A stretch of 64,000 nt of DNA. Source: Dulcicalothrix desertica PCC 7102. Its GTDB lineage: Bacteria > Cyanobacteriota > Cyanobacteriia > Cyanobacteriales > Nostocaceae. Positions within the stretch are counted from its first letter, which is position 1; each line of letters opens with the position of its first letter. This document shows, in pieces, positions 27,214-36,181 of the stretch. Where the stretch lies: NCBI RefSeq assembly GCF_003991905.1, contig NZ_RSCL01000003.1, forward strand, positions 27,082 through 91,081. Reading direction: 5' to 3'. A model generated the notes under the pieces. That model saw nothing but the letters and a program-made list of their open reading frames with translations, was not told where the DNA came from and ran no database searches. A program made the position numbers and the translations under genes.

Positions 27214-27216
27214 TAG

Positions 27217-27579
27217 TTAATATAAGGATGATTTCAAGCCACGTTCTACTGCTACTTTTAAGGCTCTTGCTTTGCGAACTAAGCCACGTCGGTACAATTG
27301 CATTAGTTCTTCGAGTTGCTGAGTTTCTTGTTGATTAAGCTGTCCTTCTGTATTGCGCGCTAGTAAATCACTAAAAATTTCTTGCTGCTCTGTTTCCATC
27401 TGCATGTCACACAAAGCCAAAACTTGCTCGTCAGGTAGTGACTCTACAGGTTGTTCTGTTATGGCACGATCTATAAATTCAATTAATAAATCTTCTAACT
27501 GCTGATGATTGAGAGCAGCTATTTCTTTTGCTCTTTGCGCCAAGTAGGTCGGAAGTTGAAGGGTAACAATTTCAGCCAT
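27217..27579 (-). CDS. Small helical protein paired with the HNH nuclease
   Basis: 120 residues. Start MAEIVTLQLPTYLAQRAKEI is reminiscent of ribbon-helix-helix or antitoxin N-termini. The rest is helical and Q/E/L-rich, with RKARALKVAVERGL at the end. It is immediately upstream of the HNH gene (3-bp gap), so they are one operon. It probably controls or stabilises the nuclease; that is inferred from position. I do not recognise a named family. Confidence 0.65.
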   Translation of the reverse strand: MAEIVTLQLPTYLAQRAKEIAALNHQQLEDLLIEFIDRAITEQPVESLPDEQVLALCDMQMETEQQEIFSDLLARNTEGQLNQQETQQLEELMQLYRRGLVRKARALKVAVERGLKSSLY

Positions 27580-27775
27580 GTGTCAACAGCGTGCTTTTTA
27601 TATTTTAATTATACGCATGAATATAGAAAAGCAGCAGTGGTATATACACGTTAAACCGAAATCATGGCACCATTACCGAAAGTTTAGGTTTGCTCAAATA
27701 TCATGAAGGTGTCGCTTAGAGAATTTGGATTAAGCAAATAATACAGATGGCGCCTTTACCTAAGCTAAAATTAGT

Positions 27776-27901
27776 CTTCATCAAATAGTTAAGTATGTGT
27801 CCATTGAACTGGTAGCTAACACTCTTAGCTTTTAATTTTCCAAGTCTAATTCTATACCTAAAGCTTCTAGTGGAATCACACCCAAAAGTCCATCACGTCC
27901 C
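27776..27901 (-). pseudogene. 3' fragment of a retropepsin-like aspartic protease gene
   Basis: On the minus strand it reads GRDGLLGVIPLEALGIELDL, then an in-frame TAA, and a tail ending DTYLTI. It aligns with the 3' part of the intact gene at 32527-32970. The 5' two thirds are missing, and homology stops abruptly at about 27901, where a PIN-domain fragment begins. It is one half of a broken duplication around the Zorya cluster. Confidence 0.8.
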
Positions 27902-28248
27902 CTCGCTTGGGAGATAAAGCCAAAGCAATTCTTTCTGCTCCTGATAGCCAACTAGTAATACCTGCCACAGTTTTGGCTGAAGCTGTATGGATTGTTGAAC
28001 GTGGGCGAACATCTATCTCGGAAGCTATAACAATAGTTGAGTCGATAAATTTAGATACTCGTGCGGTAGTATATCCATCAGATACAAATGTAATACAAAA
28101 AACTATCAACTTGGTTGCTATAGGTGAAATGCACGACAGACAGATTGTTGCGACTGCAATGGTTTTAGAGCAACAAGGTGAAAAAGTCGCATTATTAAGC
28201 TGTGACCAAAATATCACAGCATCAGGATTAGTAACAATTATTTGGTAA
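27902..28248 (+). pseudogene. N-terminally truncated PIN-domain toxin fragment
   Basis: The recognisable part starts LGDKAKAILSAPDSQLVIPA and continues AVWIVERGRTSISEAI, MHDRQIVATAMVLEQQ and CDQNI, which fits the middle and end of a PIN/VapC domain. The N-terminal strand with the first catalytic Asp (xxDTN) is missing, because the frame begins at the junction with the protease fragment. The only start is a TTG at 27907. It ends 2 bp from the 3' end of zorC, tail to tail. No antitoxin gene is visible. Confidence 0.75.
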
Positions 28249-28250
28249 CT

Positions 28251-29696
28251 TCAAATATTTTTACAATAGTCTTTTGCTTCCTGCTCTAGCTGAGAAATTA
28301 TTTTACGCCACCCTTGTAGTTGAAAATCTCGCTCTCGCTGTTTGTCAGGTGAAGGTGTGACAAGTCCGGTAACTGGGTTATACTTACCAAACCTTTCAGG
28401 TAAGCCTTTGAAGTAAGATATACCTTCATTAGGCAAAATACTATTTTGTCTTAGCCATCTTTCACAATCCCATTGCCAACAAATAACATGGTCATGTGCC
28501 TCAGCAGGAATACTACGAATGCTTTTAAGTGAAATAGGTAAGGAACCAAAAAGTTTCCTTTCAACATCATCGCTTTTACGAATAAGCCTAGTTTCGCTAC
28601 CACGCCCGTGAAAAAATTCTACGACTAGAAAACTCCCAAAATCAAAAATACAAACTTCTGTTGCATCACTGCTATCTTTTTGGAGAACGTGAACATCTTC
28701 ACCTTGCCTAAATCGACCACCAATAGCTGTAAAATAATCTTCTGGTATGAGAATGCGAATATGCTCAAAACGGTCGCTATAGTTTGCCCAAAACTCTTTT
28801 CGCTTTTGCAATTGCTCCTTTGCTCTACCTTCCAGCTGGCGCCTTTCTAAAATCAAACTTACTAAATTTTGAAAATCATTATAGTTAATCGAACCAATCC
28901 ACTCACGCAAAGCTTGTTTTGCTTGCTCTGTTATTAAATTCCATCCGGTGCAGTTACGGTAGTTTAGTTGCAACCAATCAACTAACTGTGGATATTGGCT
29001 TGCTGTCTCTTTGTTAATATGGATTAGTAGATAGTTAACTGCATCTACTTGTACCTCTATAGACATTTCATCCAAACAGCTTATAAGCCAATTAACCTGG
29101 TGCGCTGTTGGAGAACTAAGATTGCAAAACTGGCAAGAAACATATTTCAAAAAGTTAAGCGCTTCTATCCAAGTAGGTATCTGATTATATATTTCTCTTT
29201 TTAAACCGTTATAACTAAGATTTTGTTTACAAGCTATTTTTGTTATTTCTAAACCTGGCTCTTGACTACGAAGCGCAAGAATAATTTTTACTGATAACTG
29301 CTGATTAACCGAAGGCTCATTAACTAAAGTATCAAAAGAATCAGCTAAAGACTTAGGCAATACTTTTTGTTGCTGACCACTATAGTATAAAGCTAAACGC
29401 CACAGAAGCTGTTTTTGTAGCCAAGGGTTATTAACAGATGCTTTCCAAATATGACTTGATGTTATGTAGCTATTCTGAGGGTGTTGTTTATCCCAGTTTG
29501 CCTTGGCGTAGATGCAATAAATCCATTCTATATTGCTAACTTTAGCATAATTTACTTCTTGAACAGTTTGTAGTATTTTGTCTACATTTGGGATAAAAAC
29601 TCTATGAGACGATAATTGGTTAGCAACCTGAATTAATCTTGTAGGAACGTTATCTTTAAGGTCGTATAAAGTTGGTTTGGGAAAGTTAAAATTCAT
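28251..29696 (-). CDS. zorC: ZorC-like EH-signature protein of a Zorya system
   Basis: 481 residues. The N-terminal two thirds is helical repeat-like. Residues about 285-400 carry the EH-signature region (KEFWANYSDRFEHIRILIPE, then EVCIFDFGSFLVVEFFHGRG). EH-signature proteins are the ZorC component of type I Zorya anti-phage systems, where ZorA and ZorB form a MotAB-like inner-membrane motor and ZorC is thought to act on DNA with the ZorD helicase. Order zorA-zorB-zorC is preserved here with 28 bp to zorB. No zorD follows; instead there is a PIN fragment in the opposite direction. Confidence 0.8.
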   Translation of the reverse strand: MNFNFPKPTLYDLKDNVPTRLIQVANQLSSHRVFIPNVDKILQTVQEVNYAKVSNIEWIYCIYAKANWDKQHPQNSYITSSHIWKASVNNPWLQKQLLWRLALYYSGQQQKVLPKSLADSFDTLVNEPSVNQQLSVKIILALRSQEPGLEITKIACKQNLSYNGLKREIYNQIPTWIEALNFLKYVSCQFCNLSSPTAHQVNWLISCLDEMSIEVQVDAVNYLLIHINKETASQYPQLVDWLQLNYRNCTGWNLITEQAKQALREWIGSINYNDFQNLVSLILERRQLEGRAKEQLQKRKEFWANYSDRFEHIRILIPEDYFTAIGGRFRQGEDVHVLQKDSSDATEVCIFDFGSFLVVEFFHGRGSETRLIRKSDDVERKLFGSLPISLKSIRSIPAEAHDHVICWQWDCERWLRQNSILPNEGISYFKGLPERFGKYNPVTGLVTPSPDKQRERDFQLQGWRKIISQLEQEAKDYCKNI

Positions 29697-29724
29697 AATG
29701 TATGTACTTAATAAGGATTATGTT

Positions 29725-30381
29725 TCATTTTTTTGAAGTCTTTTTGCGTAATTTATCACCAACTTCCTCACTGCGAAATTGAAAGCGAAACACAACTTTA
29801 CGGTCAGATGGCTTATCGTAGCGGTCTTCTGCTTCAATTTCACCACGTCCAGCGGCTAAAATCTTTTGACTAAAACGTTCTTGCTTGGAAAATTTCATTT
29901 CATCAAATATAAATCTAGTTACAGAAGCAGAACGTCGCAAACTTAGCTCCATATTATCTTTGTAATCTCCTGCTGAACTGGTATGACCCTCGATAACAAC
30001 ACGGCTAACTTCTTTATCAAATTCTGGTTTTGACAAAATCACATCACTATAAGCGGGAATAAAGTCACGAAGGAAAGCTTTACCTTGTGGTTTTAACTCT
30101 GCGCTGCCTTTATCAAATAATATTGATTCTCTAATACTGATATCACCATTATCTGGATTAACTTTTACGTCAATGTTTTTACTTTGCATCGCTTCTACAA
30201 CATTACCAATCACAACTCGTTTTGGTTCATCTCTCTCTGCAAGCTGGAGTAATGCTGTAATAAATAGCAAGGCAAAAAACATTAACAAACCAGACATCAA
30301 GTCACCGATAGAAAGATAAACACTACCATCCTCTTCTTCGCTAATATCTGTTTCTAACCCACCATTAGTAAAATCAGTCAT
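29725..30381 (-). CDS. zorB: ZorB: OmpA/MotB-like stator protein of a Zorya system
   Basis: 218 residues from ATG 30381 (MTDFTNGG); the frame extends to 30426 but that part overlaps the end of zorA. A single membrane helix (about 29-48, GLLMFFALLFITALLQLAE) is preceded by Asp27 in SIGDLMSG, the equivalent of the ion-conducting Asp of MotB/ZorB. A C-terminal OmpA peptidoglycan-binding domain (about 80-205) contains VVIEGHTSSAGDYKDNMELS. It forms a membrane channel with ZorA. ATG lies 1 bp after the original stop of zorA. Confidence 0.88.
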   Translation of the reverse strand: MTDFTNGGLETDISEEEDGSVYLSIGDLMSGLLMFFALLFITALLQLAERDEPKRVVIGNVVEAMQSKNIDVKVNPDNGDISIRESILFDKGSAELKPQGKAFLRDFIPAYSDVILSKPEFDKEVSRVVIEGHTSSAGDYKDNMELSLRRSASVTRFIFDEMKFSKQERFSQKILAAGRGEIEAEDRYDKPSDRKVVFRFQFRSEEVGDKLRKKTSKK

Positions 30382-30382
30382 C

Positions 30383-31858
30383 TTAATTGCCCCTGTTAAT
30401 AATGTTATGATTGTCGTTAGCAGCAACCAAGACCTCGGCAGTTTTTAGTAATTCGGAGCAAACATCAGCCATTGCAGAATCAGCTTTACTGAAGAAATTT
30501 TCTCTTGAAACTGCAAAGTGATTTTTCCAATCTTGTAGAGTTTCTCGAAACGTGTAAGACAATCTGCTATATGAATCATTTACACTTTGTACTTGAGTGC
30601 CTATATCTTTACTAGCTCTTCTCTAATACCTCGAAATGTATTTGCGGCTTCGTTTGCGCTTGCTTCAAAAGCTGTACGTTGTAACTCCATTCCCTATTCC
30701 CTCAATACTTTTTTCAACCGCACGATTAATTTCTTTTCCTGTTTGTTCTAAAACACCTTTTGTTTCGCTCTGAAAAGTACTTAAAGTGTTTTTTAAATTT
30801 TCAGCAAAATTTTGTAACTTACCTAAAGTCTCTTTTTGAAAAGTCTGAATTGTTTCTATCGAACTTGCTAAACTTTGAGTAATACTACCTAATTCTTGAC
30901 GTAGTTCTTGCACTGCTTGAGAAGCTTCTTTGGTTAAATTAGCGCTATTGCCTAATTCCTTGACTAGCGGTTCGATTAAATCTACTCGTAAGTCCTGAAT
31001 AAGTTGTTCTAAAACCCTTTGCCCTTGGTTTTGCTGTAATTCTCTAATTTGCTTTTGTTCTTTGTAAATAGCTTCTAATGCTGGTAAAACCTTTCTGCCT
31101 ACTGCTTCACCAATAGTTGTAGAGCTTAGTTGTTGTAGTCCTTGTAGTTGTTCTGCAATACTTTTAGCTACAGCATCACCTATTGCTTCAGCACTAATAT
31201 TTTCCAATTTACTTGCTATATGGCTTAATTGCAGTGCGACTTCTTTACTGTCATTGTTTGCTGCTATTGGAATTGTGACTATGCTTAACTGTTTACGTAA
31301 ATCATCACGTCGTTTTTGTCGTAACGATTCGCAAAAGAATAACACTAAAGTAAAAAAGCTACCCGAACCGAGTCCCATTAAGGAAGTAGAGAATGCTGTC
31401 TTCATCCCTACTAACAACTCCTTACTCGAAGCCATTAATTGCTCCGAACTACTTGTATCCAAATTTATTCCCTGTAACCCTTCTTGTATTCCGTAAAAGG
31501 TTCCTAGAACACCAATGGCTGTACACAGAGTAGTAACGAAGCGTAAAGAACTCCGAGGAACGGGGCGTAATAATACTTCTGGATACTTTATCAGTATATA
31601 TTTATTGTCTTGTTTGACAACGGCGCCTTCATTATTAATTTGTAAATGTTCCTGCTTCCATCGGCGAATACTTCTATCTTCCCCTTGGTTGGGATTTTTC
31701 AGAGATTTAATAGCGGCGCCTGTAGTTCCACAATCAGACTTCCAATACTGCCATACTGTATACAACTCAACAGATACAGCACTAAACACCACAATTGCAG
31801 TAGCCCAATGAAAAAGGCTATTATCCCAAACAATGTCCCAAATCTTTGCTAATGCCAT
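30383..31858 (-). pseudogene. zorA: ZorA: MotA-like Zorya motor protein, frameshifted near the C-terminus
   Basis: The continuous frame gives 397 residues to TGA at 30665. Membrane helices lie at about 10-35, 106-127 and 153-175, followed by a long coiled-coil tail rich in Q/E/L. After EGIGN the coding sense moves to another frame (MELQRTAFEASANEAANTFR, from 30690 to about 30605). It then returns to the original frame (DIGTQVQSVNDSYSRL...) and ends at TAA 30383-30385, one base before zorB. Two compensating indels therefore remove roughly the last 90 residues of the tail. The motor domain is intact, but the tail that signals into the cytoplasm is shortened. Sequencing error is an alternative. 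Confidence 0.82.
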
Positions 31859-31866
31859 ATAACACC

Positions 31867-32229
31867 CTATGATTTCTTAAATGTTTCTACTTGTGTGGGT
31901 GTGAGCAACTTTTTTTTTACCCACTCTTCAACTACCCGCACTGGCAAATGGTCTGCATCTGTCCACTCCCCGATAGTTTGTCTTAGACGTAACCCATATA
32001 AAGGTTCTGAGGCTTCAGTTTTTGTGTCAATAGCTAGATAAACCTGCTCAGGTGCATAGCTCAAGAGCAAACGCACTTGCAAACAGTTTTTCAAATCGCG
32101 CGTAGAAGTAGACAAGGGTGAGTCTTTGCCGAATAACTCGCTACTTGCCTTCCAAGCGTGATTAAATGCTTTAATTTCCCGAACCAATTGTTCGAGAGAG
32201 GGATGCAGCAAATCCCCGATGTTATTCAT
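31867..32229 (-). CDS. Hypothetical protein at the head of the Zorya operon
   Basis: 120 residues, ending 8 bp before the zorA start and in the same direction, so co-transcribed. It is mostly helical, with IGDLLHPSLEQLVREIKAFN at the N-terminus, a beta segment EQVYLAIDTKTEASEPLYGL, and a basic/helical end VRVVEEWVKKKLLTPTQVET. I do not recognise a family and it is not one of the canonical Zorya components. It may be an accessory or regulatory protein of this system. Confidence 0.65.
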   Translation of the reverse strand: MNNIGDLLHPSLEQLVREIKAFNHAWKASSELFGKDSPLSTSTRDLKNCLQVRLLLSYAPEQVYLAIDTKTEASEPLYGLRLRQTIGEWTDADHLPVRVVEEWVKKKLLTPTQVETFKKS

Positions 32230-32339
32230 AATTTTTAATATTTGTTTGTACTTATTCGTATGGTTCCCACCAAGTACGCCGAACTAACATAAACACAATC
32301 ATGTTAATCAATACATATATACTGTGAAGCTGCCAAGCG

Positions 32340-32467
32340 TTAATCTTCTGGAGGATGCCAGCCAGCAAGCACCCAATAACTGCGAACTTCGAGTGCATCC
32401 GGGTCATCGCTCAAATGTAACGCTATAACTGTTGCACGACCAGTAGGTGTTTTGCCTACAATACGCT
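32340..32467 (-). pseudogene. 3' fragment of the HNH endonuclease gene
   Basis: The minus strand reads RIVGKTPTGRATVIALHLSD and ends AGWHPPED-stop, nearly identical to the last 42 codons of the HNH gene at 26782-27213. Nucleotide homology continues past the stop to about 32304 (26747 in the other copy). The zinc-binding and catalytic part is absent. With 27776-27901 it shows that an aspartic protease-HNH block was duplicated around the Zorya cluster and each copy then lost a different part. Confidence 0.85.
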
Positions 32468-32526
32468 CATATCATTTAGATTTAATACATAATATAGGTG
32501 CCTTAACGTAAGTCTAGAACTAGTTT

Positions 32527-32970
32527 TTACAAAATAGTTAAATACGTATCTACTGAACTAGTGGGTAATACCTTTAACTTTTGGTTTTTCAAGTCTAATT
32601 CTATACCTAAAGCCTCTAACGGAATAACACCCAAAAGTGCATCACGTCCTCCAGGTAGTTCTAAGCACTCAAAAGTTCCCTCTCTTCCACAAAGAGAAAT
32701 AGTAGCATCACGGAAAATCCTTGCTTGCCCAATGCCCATTGCTGTTGCTACATCAACTTCTTTTAACAATTCTAAGCCGAGTTTAGCAATAACATCTCCT
32801 GGTAAACATAATGTTGTGGCGCCAGTATCCACTAATACATTTTCGAGCGTGACTGAGCGTACTTGTTCTGGTGATATTGTTCCATCCTTAGCGCGAATTT
32901 GGTCGGCACGATTTATCACAGTTAAGCTTGTTAAAACTTTACCCATTTGGCTTTTATCTTGAATTTGCAT
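32527..32970 (-). CDS. Retropepsin-like (clan AA) aspartic protease
   Basis: 147 residues from ATG 32970, with TAGGAGA 5-6 bp upstream. The catalytic triad D48-T49-G50 appears in NVLVDTGATTLCLP, and the second hydrophobic-Gly motif is LLGVIPLEALGIEL. The family forms a homodimeric fold like retroviral protease; many cyanobacteria encode such small soluble copies of unknown role. A truncated, stop-containing copy lies at 27776-27901. No prophage or retroelement genes are near. Confidence 0.85.
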   Translation of the reverse strand: MQIQDKSQMGKVLTSLTVINRADQIRAKDGTISPEQVRSVTLENVLVDTGATTLCLPGDVIAKLGLELLKEVDVATAMGIGQARIFRDATISLCGREGTFECLELPGGRDALLGVIPLEALGIELDLKNQKLKVLPTSSVDTYLTIL

Positions 32971-33100
32971 GACTATCTCCTACGTACCATGCACAATATG
33001 GCATTGAAAAATTTTATAATTTTATTTTAACGTTTATATTTCTTTATATTAAGGCAAATTTAAAACTAATTTTTCCAGTTTCACACTTGAATGTGTAATT

Positions 33101-33130
33101 CTTGTGGGATGGGCAGAGAAAGCCCGTCCC
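33101..33130. repeat. Stem-loop repeat (CTTGTGGGATGGGC family)
   Basis: A diverged copy with stem GGGC-agagaaa-GCCC. It lies just downstream of the 33152 gene, 160 bp upstream of the protease gene, and could act as a terminator. Confidence 0.55.
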
Positions 33131-33151
33131 AATATAAATTCCCACTATCAA

Positions 33152-35011
33152 TTAGTACCCTTTACGATTACGCTCTTCGCCTAACATATCTACACGATAT
33201 CGCTCCGGCGCCAAAAATACTTTAATTCCTTTGTCTTCGCATTGTTTTGATAGAACTTGTGATAATTTAATCATTGCTTCTTTATAAGCATCAAATGGGG
33301 TCTGTTGACTATTTGATGATGTTTCAATTTGTGCCGCTATTTCTTGATAATCAGGTTCATCTTTTAAAGAAACTAAAAAGTCTTTATATCCTAAAAATGC
33401 TAACCGATAAAGCATTTTTCTGCTGAACTCTCCTTGGAAGTATCCACCATGAACGTTCTTTTCAATTACGATGGCATCAGAAATAAGAACTAAGCAATTC
33501 ACAAAAGAAAGTTTGCTTTGACGCAATGCTCTAGTTAAAACACCCTCTGGCTTTTCACTAATCTTTTCATCAATAACTACTTTATCTCTGTAATCTGTGC
33601 AGTCGAAGTAAGTAAATAATCCAGCGATGGCGTAATTTTGAGTTATCTTACTATTGTTTGACAACAGGTCTGATAAGGTTTTTAGTGTGTTGTCAGAAAC
33701 AATACCTATGTCTGCCATTGCACTTCTATCATCAGCATTTACACTACCATCATGGTTTTGATTAATAATGCCATAACGCATCGGCGCCGAATTTGATTTG
33801 TCATTTTTATCAATACGACTATCTACTACTATATTACCTAATCGAAAACCTCGGTCATAAGTATTTGCGGGGAAACTTATATAGTTTGCTGCTGTTGATG
33901 CAACTCGTAGTATGACATCTCCCTGGCTACTAAATAAATAAGATTCTTCAAAACGACGTAGTGAGGAACGCAAAAAGTTAGACCTTTCGGGCATTATTGT
34001 CTCGATAGGTATATCTGGTGAAGCTAATACTAAGCGACCTAATGAGAATACATTACCAATGTTTGGTGATGGTTCTATTTCTACATTATCTTGACTTAAT
34101 TTGGGTATTGAGTTTTCATCGAATATATCAGAGAGGATACGAATTACGTTTGTGGTGACGAATGCACCCATACTATGAGCAATAAAAGATAACTTAATTC
34201 TAGGATTATTTTTCCTAGAAAAATTCATTTTTTTCTCATACCGCGTATCTCCCTCCGCCTGCTCTATAATTGCATTATCTATTTGCCGAATAAACTCTAC
34301 TAAGTCTGGAACTCCGTAGTTAACCGCGCGGTAGTTATCTCGAAAGTATATTGAAACCCTCAGTAATATAGAGCCACCAACCCAACCAAATAAACTGGCA
34401 AAAAAGGCAATTCCTAACGTAAATAAGAAAAAGGCAAACCCAGAAAACTTGAATGAAAAATTATCATTGATACTTAAGCCTGAAATAGCTAAAATAAAGG
34501 AAAAAGCAGCTATCAAACCCAAACTTGAATAATTGTATACAGTTTTAAAGAAAATTGGTAGGCTTTTAATTGCCTTACCAAAGTGGCTAGTTACCGATTC
34601 TTCTTTATCATTTGACTTGAAATTAATATATTCTGAGGGCCAGTAATAACCGATAAAAGCAAGTTTTTTTTGCTTAATCAATGCATCTGTGGTAATATAC
34701 CGCTCTATCTCTCTTACCCAGTTATCAAAATCTTTAATTTTTGTATTGTATCCATGAATATGGATAACCACTTCGGCTTGATTGTTCTTATCCGTTAAAA
34801 AATGAGCTATTTTAGCAATTTTTTGGCGCGTTAAATCTGGCCCATCATTAAAATCTAAGCCATCATTATTCTCATCAGTACGTGGTTGACTACTAATTTC
34901 AACATTTTTTGGTGCATTACTTGCAACTAAATACGTTACGATATTAGGGGCGTTTTCATTACCAACTGATATTTCTTTGATATCAAATGGGTAGTTTGGA
35001 TAAGTTGCCAT
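33152..35011 (-). CDS. Membrane-anchored alpha/beta-hydrolase (DUF900-like)
   Basis: 619 residues. The hydrolase core has the oxyanion-type HGYN at 86-89 and a nucleophile elbow AHSMG with Ser280. Between them are two or three membrane helices (about 150-175, 185-215), an unusual insertion that would anchor the enzyme to the membrane. The region 330-430 resembles the cap of DUF900-type hydrolases (LVLASPDIP, then FSSQGDVIL), giving the acid residue. C-terminal 440-619 is unassigned. It sits in the accessory island. The substrate is unknown; lipases and effector-like hydrolases both fit. Confidence 0.75.
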   Translation of the reverse strand: MATYPNYPFDIKEISVGNENAPNIVTYLVASNAPKNVEISSQPRTDENNDGLDFNDGPDLTRQKIAKIAHFLTDKNNQAEVVIHIHGYNTKIKDFDNWVREIERYITTDALIKQKKLAFIGYYWPSEYINFKSNDKEESVTSHFGKAIKSLPIFFKTVYNYSSLGLIAAFSFILAISGLSINDNFSFKFSGFAFFLFTLGIAFFASLFGWVGGSILLRVSIYFRDNYRAVNYGVPDLVEFIRQIDNAIIEQAEGDTRYEKKMNFSRKNNPRIKLSFIAHSMGAFVTTNVIRILSDIFDENSIPKLSQDNVEIEPSPNIGNVFSLGRLVLASPDIPIETIMPERSNFLRSSLRRFEESYLFSSQGDVILRVASTAANYISFPANTYDRGFRLGNIVVDSRIDKNDKSNSAPMRYGIINQNHDGSVNADDRSAMADIGIVSDNTLKTLSDLLSNNSKITQNYAIAGLFTYFDCTDYRDKVVIDEKISEKPEGVLTRALRQSKLSFVNCLVLISDAIVIEKNVHGGYFQGEFSRKMLYRLAFLGYKDFLVSLKDEPDYQEIAAQIETSSNSQQTPFDAYKEAMIKLSQVLSKQCEDKGIKVFLAPERYRVDMLGEERNRKGY

Positions 35012-35507
35012 AGATTTATTAATTTAGATTAATTGACATTAAAATTCATGTGTGGTTAACGTAGCCGGAATTTCATCATTATAGGGATATGGTCTGATGC
35101 CGTTTTTGGTTCAGTCATAATTAAGGCGCCTATTTTCAATAGTAGTACCATTGGCACACACGTCTTGATTTAACTTACATATAGATGTTACTATTTTTAC
35201 ATCCAATATTTTCTGCTTCGAGTTATATCTTCTTATATCTTAAAGATTTTTAGGGCAAATGTACCAAGAAGATGACATTGATTTTTTTACAATCTGGGGC
35301 GCCACGGTTGGAGTTCTAGCAGGTAGGTACATTACATCTTGCACCAGTCCGAGAAACCGGGCTTCTTGAGAAAGATTTTGCTATAAACCCTTGGTTTGTC
35401 GTAAAGAAGCCCGGTTTCTTAGAACTACCAGGTAGGTACACTAGGTGGTGTAGATGGCGCATGCAAACAAATATTTAACAAGCTATTTTTAGTAATTCAC
35501 TTACTAA
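35012..35507. other. Spacer with a palindromic GAAACCGGG repeat
   Basis: No gene seen. Two GGCGCC sites lie near 35125 and 35297. At 35347-35427 an inverted repeat GAGAAACCGGGCTTCTTGAG / AAGAAGCCCGGTTTCTTAG is flanked by CAGGTAGGTACA on both sides, suggesting a small inserted element with a duplicated flank. Related copies lie at 50029 and 50788. Confidence 0.6.
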
Positions 35508-36122
35508 CTAGCTTCCGTAATAAAGCTTAAACGGTTCAGCAAGGATACCTAATATTTTGTCGATTTGATTAATAAAATATTCAGTTAAATCGATTTTGAC
35601 TACATTTCCTTCTAGTATCAAAAATTTCCAGTTAGTGCCTGTTGATACCGCACCGTAGATATTTTTTTGTTCTGTCCCTTTTCGATCATTAAATATTTGG
35701 GCGCCAACCATTTGTGCTATACATTGTCCCAGCCCAATACTAATATCATTATCCTTAGCTTCTACTAAGGTTAGTACAGGTGCTGTAATTAATGATTGAT
35801 TGTTTGATGCACTTAATATAAAGTCACAGGCACCTGTTAAACCTTTTGATGCATCAATATTAAATGTGTTGCCGGAAAAATAGCCAATTTTATTTTTGAA
35901 GAGGCGCCGTATTTCTAGCAAGATGGGTGTGATAATCAGTTCTGAACGCGCTTTCTCGGTACTTATGCTGGCTGCTAAGTCTAAGGTTTCTTCTAGTGTT
36001 TCTTTTAGCCTAAGCGATGGTTCAATTGTTGGTATTTGGCTAAATAGGTGGGGAATATCTTCTACTGTTAAGTCCAGAGCGGTAACTACTTGTTCAATTT
36101 TTGTGAAGTCGCTGTAAGACAT
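35508..36122 (-). CDS. PD-(D/E)XK nuclease-like protein
   Basis: 204 residues. The restriction-endonuclease-like core is suggested by E61 (ARSELIITPILLEIRR), D100 (GACDFILS) and the E121-A-K123 pair (VLTLVEAKDNDI), followed by a helix GLGQCIAQMVGAQIFN. This spacing (D, then a hydrophobic strand, then ExK) fits PD-(D/E)XK folds. Cyanobacteria carry many solitary proteins of this type. Whether it cuts DNA is unknown. It lies at the edge of the accessory island. Confidence 0.65.
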   Translation of the reverse strand: MSYSDFTKIEQVVTALDLTVEDIPHLFSQIPTIEPSLRLKETLEETLDLAASISTEKARSELIITPILLEIRRLFKNKIGYFSGNTFNIDASKGLTGACDFILSASNNQSLITAPVLTLVEAKDNDISIGLGQCIAQMVGAQIFNDRKGTEQKNIYGAVSTGTNWKFLILEGNVVKIDLTEYFINQIDKILGILAEPFKLYYGS

Positions 36123-36150
36123 ATGTTTGTTACATTAAGTGCATCTTATT

Positions 36151-36175
36151 TGATCCCCGCGAATTCGGGGGATCA
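36151..36175 (-). terminator. Terminator of the ycf66 gene
   Basis: A strong GC-rich hairpin, GATCCCC ... GGGGATC around a central GAATTC, immediately after the ycf66 stop on the minus strand. It is nearly symmetrical and could work both ways. Confidence 0.65.
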
Positions 36176-36181
36176 ATTTGT

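Noticed and set aside
32527..32970. Retroelement or prophage protease
   Set aside because: No reverse transcriptase, integrase or phage structural gene is in the window; such small clan AA proteases are common in cyanobacterial chromosomes.
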